Shown here in pieces: positions 44,782-52,812 of a stretch of 64,000 nucleotides of DNA (position 1 is the stretch's first letter; each line of letters starts with the position of its first letter). The stretch comes from G965222335 sp965222335 (GTDB lineage: Bacteria; Pseudomonadota; Gammaproteobacteria; Pseudomonadales; Halieaceae), in the NCBI GenBank assembly GCA_965222335.1, contig OZ244944.1:124001-188000 (forward strand), given 5' to 3'. The notes beneath the pieces are model-generated. The model had not been told where the DNA came from. It searched no databases and saw nothing but the letters and a program-made list of their open reading frames with translations. A program made the position numbers and the translations under genes.

Positions 44782-46260
44782 ATGAACGAGCACGATACCG
44801 ATGATGACCTGAGCCTGCCGATCAAGGTCGACAGCACCTCCAATGGCGAGTTTGTGCCGCGCCCCCTCGACCGTCCTGCGCTCCTGGGCAATCGCCTGAC
44901 CCTGGAGGATATCGCCCGCAACGCCGGGCGCCTGGGCCAGAGCCGCCGCCAGTTCGTGGCCAGCCTGGCCGGTGCGGCGACCACGCTGCTCGCGCACAAT
45001 CGCGCCCACGCGGCCCAGGGAGAAGCCGGGGGGTACTATGCCCTTGCCCAGGAGACTGCCCTGGACGAGGCCGCGGCGGCGGAGCAACTGGGCAAGCGCG
45101 AGTTTATTTTTGATGTACAGGGACACTTCGTTAATCCCACCGGCGACTGGCTGGAAAAACTGCCTGAGGGCGCGCGCCCGCTGGCGGGCATGCCCCAGTC
45201 CCGCTGCGACCTGGCGGACATGCCCGGGGACCGCTCCTACCTGCAGTGCCTGTCAGGGGACCAGTTCATCAAGGATGTCTTCCTGGATTCGGACACGGAC
45301 ATGATGGTCCTGTCCTTTGTGCCGTCCCTCAGTTCACGCGAGCCCCTGACTATCGAGGAAGCCGCGGCGGTACGCCAGATCGTCGACAACATGGACGGCA
45401 GCGCGCGCCTGCTGCTGCACGGGCGGGTCAACCCCAACCAGGCCGGCGACCTGGAACGCATGGACGAGCTGGCAGAGCGCTGGGGCGTGAGCGCCTGGAA
45501 GTGCTACACCCAGTGGGGCCCGGACGGCGTCGGCTTCGCCCTGGACGACGATGTCGGCCACGCCTTTATCGAGAAGGCCCGGCAGCTGGGCATCAAGCGC
45601 ATCTGCATTCACAAGGGGCTGCCCTTCGGCGCCCAGAGCTATGAGCACAGCCTCTGTGACGACGTCGGGCGCGTGGCCAGGCAGTACCCGGATGTCGACT
45701 TTCTCATTTACCACTCGGGTTTTGAAACCGATACCACCGAAACCGCGTTTCAACCCGGGGGCAAGCGCAACGGGATCGACAGCCTGGTGCGTACCCTGAT
45801 CGACAATGACCTCGGCCCCGGCAGCAACGTGTATCCGGAGCTTGGCAGCACCTGGCGCTACCTGATGCGGGATCCGACCCAGGCCGCCCACGCCATTGGC
45901 AAACTGCTCAAGTACGCCGGCGAGGACAACGTGCTCTGGGGCACGGACTCGATCTGGTACGGCTCGCCCCAGGACCAGATCCAGGCCTTCCGCACCTTCC
46001 AGATCAGCGAGGCCCTGCAGGAAAAACACGGCTACCCGGAAATCACACCCGAGATCCGGGCCAAGGTCTTTGGCCTGAACGCCATGCGACCCTACGGTAT
46101 CAGCGAGGCGGAAATGCGCCAGCACCTGGCCGGCGACGCCCTGGCGCAGGCGCGGGCCGAGTATCAGGAGGCACCGTCGCCGCACTTCAGGACCTATGGG
46201 CCGCGGACACGGCGGGAGTTTATGAACCTGCTGCGCTGGAACGGTGGCGAACCCGCATAA
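44782..46260 (+). CDS. Amidohydrolase-family metal-dependent hydrolase with Tat signal
   Basis: 492 residues. A long polar n-region of about 55 residues precedes GQSRRQFVASLAGAATTLL, a twin-arginine motif with hydrophobic core, so a folded export is likely. The rest is an amidohydrolase-2 TIM barrel with a DVQGHFVNP metal site, ICIHKGLPF, LIYHSGFE and WGTDSIWYGSPQDQ (late Asp). Relatives include decarboxylases and lactonases. Substrate unknown. Probably co-transcribed with the preceding dehydrogenase. Confidence 0.82.
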   Translation: MNEHDTDDDLSLPIKVDSTSNGEFVPRPLDRPALLGNRLTLEDIARNAGRLGQSRRQFVASLAGAATTLLAHNRAHAAQGEAGGYYALAQETALDEAAAAEQLGKREFIFDVQGHFVNPTGDWLEKLPEGARPLAGMPQSRCDLADMPGDRSYLQCLSGDQFIKDVFLDSDTDMMVLSFVPSLSSREPLTIEEAAAVRQIVDNMDGSARLLLHGRVNPNQAGDLERMDELAERWGVSAWKCYTQWGPDGVGFALDDDVGHAFIEKARQLGIKRICIHKGLPFGAQSYEHSLCDDVGRVARQYPDVDFLIYHSGFETDTTETAFQPGGKRNGIDSLVRTLIDNDLGPGSNVYPELGSTWRYLMRDPTQAAHAIGKLLKYAGEDNVLWGTDSIWYGSPQDQIQAFRTFQISEALQEKHGYPEITPEIRAKVFGLNAMRPYGISEAEMRQHLAGDALAQARAEYQEAPSPHFRTYGPRTRREFMNLLRWNGGEPA

Positions 46261-46355
46261 GCGGCAGCACCTGCATTGCCGGTCCCCGAAGGAGCCGCTA
46301 GCATGTGCCGCAAAGCAAACCCCCAACACTCGAAATGACAGCAAGAGCAGGGCAG

Positions 46356-47357
46356 ATGACACAGAACTATCAGGCAGTGTGGATTACCCGTGACGCCGAC
46401 GGCAATTGCAGCACTGCCGTGGCAGAACGCCAGGTTGAGGACCTGCCCGCGGATGATGTATTGGTCGCGGTGGAGTACTCCTCGCTTAACTTCAAGGACA
46501 TGCTCTCCGCCCAGGGTCACCCTGGCGTCACGCGCAATTTTCCCCACCAGCCGGGCATCGACGCTGCGGGCGTGGTGGTCGAATCGAGCTCGCCCACGCT
46601 GCAGCCGGGTGACCCGGTTATTGTGTCCGGCTACGACCTCGGCATGGGGACCCCCGGCGGCCTGGGACAGTACATCCGCGTGCCCGCGGGCTGGGTGGTG
46701 CCCATGCCCAAGGGCCTGAATGCCCGGGAAGCGATGACCTATGGCACCGCCGGCTTCACCAGCGCCCTGTGTATCGAGAAGCTGCTGCGCATGGGGGCGG
46801 AGCCCGATAACGGCACGGTCGCGATCACCGGCGCCACCGGCGGGGTGGGGACCTTCGCGGTCTCGCTCCTGCACCAGCTCGGTTTTACCGTGGCTGCGGC
46901 GACCGGCAAGCCGGACCAGGCGGGCTGGCTGCGGGAGAGGGGGGCGAGCGAAGTCTTCTCGCGCCAGGAACTGGCGGAGATCGACCGCCCCCTGTCGCGC
47001 CCCCGGTTTGCCCATGCCGTCGACACCCTGGGCGGCGAATACCTGGCCAAACTGCTGACCACCATCGATTACGGCGGCTCCGTCGCCTGCTGCGGCCTGG
47101 CGGCGTCCCCGGATCTGCCCGCCACGGTGATGCCCTTTATTATCCGCGACGTGAACCTGCTCGGCGTTGACTGTGTCGAACAGCCCCTGGCCCAGAAGCA
47201 GAAAATCTGGGAAAAGCTTGGCGGCGCCTGGAAGCTCGGGGACCTGGACACCCTGGTGGAGGAAATCGGGCTGAAAGAGGTCCCGGCTGCCCTGCAGCGC
47301 ATCAAGGATGGCCAGATGGTGGGACGCTACCTGGTCCGGGTCAGCGATCAGGCGTGA
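46356..47357 (+). CDS. acuI: Acrylyl-CoA reductase/quinone oxidoreductase (AcuI/YhdH family)
   Basis: 333-residue medium-chain reductase without Zn ligands. YSSLNFKDMLSAQGHPGVTR and TYGTAGFTSALCIEKLL are typical of YhdH/AcuI, ITGATGGVGTFAVSLLH is the NADPH motif, and MVGRYLVRV ends the protein. Family members reduce acryloyl-CoA to propionyl-CoA, which would feed the propionyl-CoA operon at 3.5 kb. The symbol is by family, not proven. Start 46356 chosen for the usual N-terminus; 46335 is possible. The stop overlaps the next GTG. Confidence 0.85.
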   Translation: MTQNYQAVWITRDADGNCSTAVAERQVEDLPADDVLVAVEYSSLNFKDMLSAQGHPGVTRNFPHQPGIDAAGVVVESSSPTLQPGDPVIVSGYDLGMGTPGGLGQYIRVPAGWVVPMPKGLNAREAMTYGTAGFTSALCIEKLLRMGAEPDNGTVAITGATGGVGTFAVSLLHQLGFTVAAATGKPDQAGWLRERGASEVFSRQELAEIDRPLSRPRFAHAVDTLGGEYLAKLLTTIDYGGSVACCGLAASPDLPATVMPFIIRDVNLLGVDCVEQPLAQKQKIWEKLGGAWKLGDLDTLVEEIGLKEVPAALQRIKDGQMVGRYLVRVSDQA

Positions 47358-48298
47358 CCAGCGACGCGAGTGCCACCGCCCGGCGCGTGTGGTGCGTCAC
47401 CGACCGCAAACCCGGCCATATCAGCCAGATGCGCGGTCTGCTGCAGGCGCTGAAGGCGTATGGCCCGGTGGATGTCACCTGGCTGGAGTGTCAGCAAGCC
47501 TACGCCACGCTGCCCCTGGAACAGGGTCCGCCTGACCTGATCCTGGTAACCGGCCACGGCAGCCACTGGCTGGGTCTGCAGATACGCTATCGCCTGGGCG
47601 GCAAACTGGTGGTCCTGCTCAAACCCAGTTTCCCCCTGTGGCTGTTTGATCTTTGCATCATCCCGCGCCATGACCAGCCCCCCCTGCGCGGTAATGTGAT
47701 GCTGACCCTGGGTACCATCAACGACGTGCAAGCCTCGACCGTTGCGGACCCGGCACGCGGGCTGATCCTGGTCGGCGGTCCCTCCCGCAACCACGACTGG
47801 TCCGGCGAAACCATGCTCGAACAGCTGCGTGCGCTGGTGCGGGCCACCCCGGACGTACACTGGACCCTGTCCGACTCGGCCCGCACCCCGCCGGAATTTC
47901 TCGCGGCCGCCGCTGACCTGCGCGAGCCGCGGGTAGACCTCGTATCGCACCGCGACACGGACCGGCCCTGGCTGATGGCGCAGTTGCAGACCTGCGGCCG
48001 GGTCTGGGTCAGCGAGGACAGCGCGTCCATGGTTTACGAGGCCTTGACCGCGGGGGCGAGGGTAGGGGTGCTCGACGTTCCCCGCAAAGGCAGCAGCAGG
48101 GTAAGCCGGGGGCTCGATCAACTGATCGCCGAGGGCCGACTCAAACCGTCCAGCGCCATCGATCACGATGCCACTCCGAACAGCGAGGCTACCCGCCCCA
48201 TCCAGGAAGCGGCCCGCGTGGCGGCGGTCCTCGACCAGTGGCTGCGCAGTGGCGAGCGACCGCCAGCAACTCAGCTACATCGCATCACAGCCGACTGA
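47354..48298 (+). CDS. ELM1/GtrOC1-family putative glycosyltransferase
   Basis: 314 residues beginning with WCVTDRKPGHISQMRGLLQAL and containing KPSFPLWLFDLCIIPRHDQPP and VSEDSASMVYEALTAGARVGVL. This matches the bacterial family related to plant mitochondrial fission ELM1, thought to adopt a GT-B glycosyltransferase fold. No signal peptide or TM. GTG start overlapping the previous stop by 4 bp. Role in the cell unknown; the Glu/Asp-Ser pocket fits a nucleotide-sugar site. Confidence 0.8.
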   Translation: MTSDASATARRVWCVTDRKPGHISQMRGLLQALKAYGPVDVTWLECQQAYATLPLEQGPPDLILVTGHGSHWLGLQIRYRLGGKLVVLLKPSFPLWLFDLCIIPRHDQPPLRGNVMLTLGTINDVQASTVADPARGLILVGGPSRNHDWSGETMLEQLRALVRATPDVHWTLSDSARTPPEFLAAAADLREPRVDLVSHRDTDRPWLMAQLQTCGRVWVSEDSASMVYEALTAGARVGVLDVPRKGSSRVSRGLDQLIAEGRLKPSSAIDHDATPNSEATRPIQEAARVAAVLDQWLRSGERPPATQLHRITAD

Positions 48299-48326
48299 AT
48301 ATTCACTAAAAACGAGGAGTAAAACC

Positions 48327-49382
48327 TTGCCCGATAGCACCTGGCAACATATTGAACTGCAGCAATTCGGCGGCCCCGAACAATTAAAACTGGTCACTGA
48401 GCCGCGGCTTCCAGAGCCAGGCCCGGGCCAGGTCCGGGTGAAAGTGCTCACGGCGGGCACCGGCTTTACCGACACGATTATCCGCCAGGGACAGTACCCC
48501 GACGTCAAGGACAAGCCGCCGTTTACTCCGGGCTATGACTGGTTCGGCGTGGTCGAGGCGCTGGGGGAGGGCGTAACGGCATTTGCCCCGGGGGATTTTG
48601 TCGCGGATATGCCGGTGATCGGCGGCTACACCCAGTACCTCTGCGTGGACAGCACGCAGCTGATCCCGGCCCCCGCCGGCCTGGACCCGGCAGCGGCCGT
48701 CTGCATGATCCTGTCCTACACCACCGCCTACCAGATGCTGACCCGGGAATGTTCCCTGCAAAGGGGCGACAGCATCCTGGTCCACGCGGCCGGCGGCGCC
48801 GTGGGCACGGCGATGCTGGAACTGGGTAGGGAAATGGGACTCAAGGTTTACGGCACGGCCTCATCGGGCAAGCACGACCTGGTAAGGCATTTCGGGGCTA
48901 CGCCTATTGATTACCGCGAGGAAGATTTTGTGCAGCGGATCGAGCGGGAGACCGCAGGGCGGGGCGTGGATGCGGTCTTCGACACCATCGGTGCGGCCAA
49001 CTGGGCCCGCTCCTATCGTTGCCTGGCGCGTGGCGGCACCCTGGTCGGTTTTGGCGCCCTGCAGGTCACCACCGGCGAGGAAAAGATCCCGACACTCCTG
49101 TGGGGCTTCGCGCGCCTGCTCCTGCTCTGGCGACTGCGCCCGGATGGGCGCAAATCCACCTTCTACAACATCCACTCCCGGCGCAAGAAACACCCGGAAG
49201 AATTCAAGGCGGACGTGACCACGCTGTTTGAATGGCTCAGGGCAGGGCGCCTGTCACCCGCTGTCGCCGACATCCGCCCCCTGGCCGATGCTGCCGCCGT
49301 ACACCAGCTGATCGACCGCGGCGAGATCGCCGGCAAGGTGGTACTGGATTGCCAGGCAGGCTCCGCCCCGGTCGAGGACTGA
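48327..49382 (+). CDS. Medium-chain dehydrogenase/reductase, quinone oxidoreductase-like
   Basis: 351 residues. GroES-like domain (GQVRVKVLTAGTGFTDTIIRQGQYP) and Rossmann domain (VHAAGGAVGTAMLELGREMGLKVYGTAS), no Zn cysteines, resembling synaptic vesicle VAT-1/quinone reductase types. TTG 48327 is the best start since CGAGGAG lies 8 bp upstream and longer frames run into the preceding gene. Substrate unknown. Confidence 0.83.
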   Translation: MPDSTWQHIELQQFGGPEQLKLVTEPRLPEPGPGQVRVKVLTAGTGFTDTIIRQGQYPDVKDKPPFTPGYDWFGVVEALGEGVTAFAPGDFVADMPVIGGYTQYLCVDSTQLIPAPAGLDPAAAVCMILSYTTAYQMLTRECSLQRGDSILVHAAGGAVGTAMLELGREMGLKVYGTASSGKHDLVRHFGATPIDYREEDFVQRIERETAGRGVDAVFDTIGAANWARSYRCLARGGTLVGFGALQVTTGEEKIPTLLWGFARLLLLWRLRPDGRKSTFYNIHSRRKKHPEEFKADVTTLFEWLRAGRLSPAVADIRPLADAAAVHQLIDRGEIAGKVVLDCQAGSAPVED

Positions 49383-49397
49383 ATCCCGCCAGGGGAA

Positions 49398-50777
49398 TCA
49401 GGAAAGCGCGCTGTTATCGCCCTGCATACCGGGGCGCTCAACCTGGTCGGGGTGGGCGATACGCAGCAGCAGAATTGCCAGCAGAAACGCCGGCAAGCCG
49501 AGAATCGCCGCGATCACGAAGAACCAGAACCAGCCCACGCTGGCGGCCAGGACGCCGGTGAAACCGCCGAGGAACTGGCCGGGCAGGGTCATTACCGAGC
49601 TGAAAAGCGCATACTGGGTAGCGGTGTAGGCGGTGTTGGTCAGGCTGGACAGGTAGGCGATCAGCACCGAGATGGCCATGCCACCGGTGATGTTGTCGGC
49701 GATGATCGCGGTAACCAGCCCGTAGGTTTGCGGGCCGATCAGCGCCAGCCAGGAGAAAGTCAGGTTAGTGACCGGCGCCATCAGGGCCGTCCCGATCAGC
49801 ATGGGGGCAATCCCGAAACGCGCCACCATGACGCCGCCCAGGGTGGCGCCGGTCAGCGTCATCGCCAGGCCGAAGGCGGCCGCCACGTTGGCGATCTCGG
49901 CCTTGCTGAACCCCAGGTCCAGATAGAAGGGGTTGGCCAGTACCCCCATGAAAATATCGCTGATACGGAAGGTACCGATAAACAGCAGCACCGCCACCGC
50001 AGCCATCCCGTAGCGTTTGAAGAAGTCGGCAAAGGGGCAGACCACGGCGCCGATAATCCAGGCGGTCAGATCCCGGCGCAGGCCCTCGTGATCGGTGTTA
50101 TCCAGATAGTCGGTGACCCTTTGCTCGAGGTTGGCCGTGGCCCGGTCGATGGTGACCGCCGGCTCGCGGATGGTCAGGGTGGTGAGGATACCCACGCCCA
50201 TCAGCACCGCCATGGCGCCGTAGGCAAGACTCCAGTTGCCAATATTGGCGACGTGCAGCGCCCCCGCGCCGGCGGCCAGCAGGGCCACCCGGTAACCGGT
50301 GACATAGGTGGCGGCCATGGCCGCCTGCCGGTGGCGGGCTTCTGCTTCCACCCGGTAGGCATCAATGGCCACATCCTGGGTCGCAGACCCGAATGCCGAT
50401 AACACGGCAAACATCGCCACCAGCCAGAGATTCTCCAGGGGGTTGGTCAGTGCCATACCTATCAGAGAGGCAGCTATCGTGACCTGTGCGGCGAGCATCC
50501 AGGCCCGGCGCCGACCCAGCAGCCGGGACAGCAGCGGCAGGGGGGCCCGATCCACGATCGGCGCCCACAGCACCTTGATGGAGTGGGCAATCCCTACCCA
50601 GCTGAGAAAGCCGATCGCCGCCAGCTCAACGCCGATATCGCGCAACCAGGCACTGAATGTCCCGCCCACCAGCAGCAGCGGCAGCCCGGCGGAGAAACCG
50701 AGAAACAGCATGCCCAGCACCCGGGGCCGCAGGTAGACGCGGAAACCCTCGGGCTGTTCACCGGTGCTGACGGACAT
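49398..50777 (-). CDS. ampG: AmpG-family muropeptide MFS transporter
   Basis: 459 residues and about 12-14 membrane helices of the MFS fold. Family motifs are RVLGMLFLGFSAGLPLLLVGGTFSAWL, GRRRAWMLAAQ and SATQDVAIDAYRVEA. AmpG imports anhydro-muropeptides for cell-wall recycling. Last host gene before dif. Confidence 0.9.
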   Translation of the reverse strand: MSVSTGEQPEGFRVYLRPRVLGMLFLGFSAGLPLLLVGGTFSAWLRDIGVELAAIGFLSWVGIAHSIKVLWAPIVDRAPLPLLSRLLGRRRAWMLAAQVTIAASLIGMALTNPLENLWLVAMFAVLSAFGSATQDVAIDAYRVEAEARHRQAAMAATYVTGYRVALLAAGAGALHVANIGNWSLAYGAMAVLMGVGILTTLTIREPAVTIDRATANLEQRVTDYLDNTDHEGLRRDLTAWIIGAVVCPFADFFKRYGMAAVAVLLFIGTFRISDIFMGVLANPFYLDLGFSKAEIANVAAAFGLAMTLTGATLGGVMVARFGIAPMLIGTALMAPVTNLTFSWLALIGPQTYGLVTAIIADNITGGMAISVLIAYLSSLTNTAYTATQYALFSSVMTLPGQFLGGFTGVLAASVGWFWFFVIAAILGLPAFLLAILLLRIAHPDQVERPGMQGDNSALS

Positions 50778-50919
50778 AAATACGACCTTTGGCTGTTTCA
50801 GTTATGGAAGAGGAGTATGCCTGTCGATGGTGGGGGGAGGAAGCGTGGGGCGTGGAAGGTCAGGTTTCAGACTATTTGCGACCAGCAGGCCTGTGGGTAA
50901 CTGTGTGCCCAAATACTCT

Positions 50920-50947
50920 ATTTAACATAATATATATTATGCGCATA
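50920..50947. other. dif: Chromosome dimer resolution site dif (left edge of prophage, attL)
   Basis: Read on the given strand it has XerD arm ATTTAACATAA (50920-50930), central TATATA (50931-50936) and XerC arm TTATGCGCATA (50937-50947). Against E. coli dif (reverse complement, from memory) 25 of 28 positions agree. This copy is complete, so dimer resolution should survive the phage insertion. KOPS-like octamers switch strand here. Confidence 0.88.
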
Positions 50948-50953
50948 TGTGGA
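50931..50953 (+). repeat. Direct repeat, left attachment core
   Basis: Core TATATA + TTATGCGCATA + TGTGGA, identical to 56286-56308. The left copy continues with AAG (phage side). Together the two mark the exact phage ends. Confidence 0.9.
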
Positions 50954-51021
50954 AAGTTTGCGTCCTGGTGGCGGTGGTCTATTTTGGAGTGCGTGCGCTG
51001 CCTTTCAGGGAGGAAACAAGG

Positions 51022-51348
51022 ATGCGTGAGCACGTAGACTGGGAACAATTCAACGAGGCTCGCATTATCGCGGGCCTTTTTTTTGATCGTCTTCCAGAGG
51101 TGATGAAAGTCAGCCGGAGAACCGTTTACCGGTGGCGAAAAATCGGCCGCGTTCCTTTGTGGGCTATGGAATTTCTGAAACACTACAGCGGAGATCTTGG
51201 GCACCACGGGTGGGCAGGATGGGAATTAAGGCGCGGGAAGCTATTCCATAAAAATATAAAAAATGAAGGGTGGACACCGGCGCAAGTACTAGTTACCTCA
51301 TACTGTCGATGCCCCTACACGGCCGGGATAGAGCGGCGGTGTGGTTGA
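51022..51348 (+). CDS. Inoviral regulatory protein, DUF3653-like
   Basis: 108 residues beginning MREHVDWEQFNEARIIAGL. An HTH-like region (EVMKVSRRTVYRWRKIGRVPLWAMEFL) is followed by a Trp-rich motif (GDLGHHGWAGWELRRGKLF, NEGWTPAQVL), as in the small DUF3653 phage proteins of filamentous phages. GGGAGGAAACAAGG precedes ATG 51022. In the circular phage it would lie directly downstream of, and overlap by 16 bp, the repressor-like gene now at 55961; in the prophage it is cut off from that promoter. It converges with zot. The 88 bp between them hold no gene. Confidence 0.75.
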   Translation: MREHVDWEQFNEARIIAGLFFDRLPEVMKVSRRTVYRWRKIGRVPLWAMEFLKHYSGDLGHHGWAGWELRRGKLFHKNIKNEGWTPAQVLVTSYCRCPYTAGIERRCG

Positions 51349-51436
51349 ACGGGGTGAACCGGGGTACCAGGTGCAGTGATCGAGGAAGGCACCAGAGAAG
51401 CACGATTAGAGGCTCCTGGCTGAATAGGTGATGGGG

Positions 51437-52519
51437 TCAGTTTACTGATCCCGTGTAAGGGTGAGGCTTGACCTGTGAATCTAGAATGACCATCTGACCG
51501 GGTTGGGGAAACATTTTGTCGGGCTGGGGGGGCGGCAAATGCTCGCCCCCCCCGCCCTGCTCCAGATCGTTTGATTCGTCTAGGTAGGGATTGAACCAGC
51601 CATGGTCAACGATGTTGTTACAGGTGGCCAAGTCGATATCGATAGGCGTGGCCTGCTGGGAATAACAGCGACAGGAATTGCGACTCTCTCCTCGCATGCA
51701 CTGCGGCCGCGGGAATGTCTTGACCTCGGCCACCTGGTCATAGATCGGCGCCGTGTGAGGGGCGTTACGAAGTCGAGGCGTCCACTGTTCGAGATATTCA
51801 TCAGGAGAAAGCTCTATAGATTTCTCTCCAATTGAAATGGGTTCGGAGATACCAGAATAATTTGGGCCGTTCCAAGATTCCTCGAGGGGTACCGGGTCAG
51901 AGTTAAACCCATACAAAAAGCGGGCACCGAATACACCAAGGACTAGAAATAACGATCCAACAAGCCACACCTTGAACGGGATACGCTTTTTCACCGTGTG
52001 GATCTCGGCGGACTTATAAACCGAATAGTAATCCTTGGGGAATTTAACCCGAGTAACAATGGCATTTTGGCGGTGGTGATAGTCTTTCGGGTCGGCCTCC
52101 TGCTGCCACTCGAAGCGGCGGCAGGACTCATAACCCAACTGGCGTTCAAAGTGGATATGACGACCGCAATAATTGCGCACGCCAAAATCTAGCTTCGTGC
52201 GCTGCTGGGTCACCAGGTAGAAGTCATAGCCCTTATGGCGATGCTCATCGAGTTCACGAACAGTATCGGGCTCAGTAGTTCCGGGACGCCGATTATTGGG
52301 CCAAATTTTATGGCATTCGTCGAAAAGAAAAACGGAACCGGAAGGGTACTGATTCCAATCACGAGCTTGATCAGCGGAGAGCTCTTCCCACGGAAGCGTA
52401 AGATCATCGATATTAAAGTAATAGATCGGGCGGCCCGACTGCCCTACTTCGTCCATAACCAGCTTCAGAGTGTTCAGGGTTTTACCAGCACCAGGTACCC
52501 CAGTAATCAACGTGATCAC
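51437..52519 (-). CDS. zot: Zot-family inovirus assembly ATPase (pI-like)
   Basis: 360 residues. N-terminal P-loop domain with Walker A GVPGAGKT (7-14) and Walker B VFLFDECHK (about 63-71), then one membrane helix at about 184-202 and a periplasmic C-terminal part with several Cys. It drives virion extrusion at the inner membrane, with an outer-membrane secretin that must come from the host. GTG start overlapping the upstream stop by 4 bp. The name reflects the CTX-phage family; toxicity is not implied. Confidence 0.92.
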   Translation of the reverse strand: MITLITGVPGAGKTLNTLKLVMDEVGQSGRPIYYFNIDDLTLPWEELSADQARDWNQYPSGSVFLFDECHKIWPNNRRPGTTEPDTVRELDEHRHKGYDFYLVTQQRTKLDFGVRNYCGRHIHFERQLGYESCRRFEWQQEADPKDYHHRQNAIVTRVKFPKDYYSVYKSAEIHTVKKRIPFKVWLVGSLFLVLGVFGARFLYGFNSDPVPLEESWNGPNYSGISEPISIGEKSIELSPDEYLEQWTPRLRNAPHTAPIYDQVAEVKTFPRPQCMRGESRNSCRCYSQQATPIDIDLATCNNIVDHGWFNPYLDESNDLEQGGGGEHLPPPQPDKMFPQPGQMVILDSQVKPHPYTGSVN

Positions 52520-52812
52520 GAACCAGATACCTTGAACTTGGTGAAGGCACCCATGGCCAACTGGATAGAGACTTTGGCGGCGTAGGCGCTGAAGAGAATT
52601 TTGATTCCTGTGAAAACTCCCATTAGGGCCAGAAGCTGGTACAGCGTCGCATGGAGAGAGCCTGTTGAAGCGAACACCGTAGCCTCAGCCGTAGACAGTA
52701 ATGCAGAAGCACCAGTGTAGGAAACAACGGATACGCCCAGGGCAACGAGTACTTTGACAACCATCGGCACAGCAAGCGCTGAAATACCCAACGCAACAGC
52801 AGGAAACGGCAT
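52516..52812 (-). CDS. DUF2523-type minor coat protein (pVI-like)
   Basis: 98 residues, very hydrophobic, with two or three membrane segments (VALGISALAVPMVVKVLVALGV, LLALMGVFTGIKILFSAYA). Size, position between the adsorption protein and zot, and composition fit the DUF2523 family, the pVI-like virion end protein. One base overlaps the adsorption gene and 4 bp overlap zot. Confidence 0.8.
   Translation of the reverse strand: MPFPAVALGISALAVPMVVKVLVALGVSVVSYTGASALLSTAEATVFASTGSLHATLYQLLALMGVFTGIKILFSAYAAKVSIQLAMGAFTKFKVSGS

Noticed and set aside
50789..51037. Plus-strand frame crossing the left phage border
   Set aside because: Its host half has no ribosome site or family match. The open phage half is explained as the C-terminal extension of the repressor-like gene in the circular phage.
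51602..51835. Plus-strand frame inside zot
   Set aside because: Antisense to a clear Zot gene with no domain or ribosome site.
51437..52519. Zot as an enterotoxin
   Set aside because: The inovirus context and P-loop domain indicate an assembly ATPase; nothing shows a toxin role.
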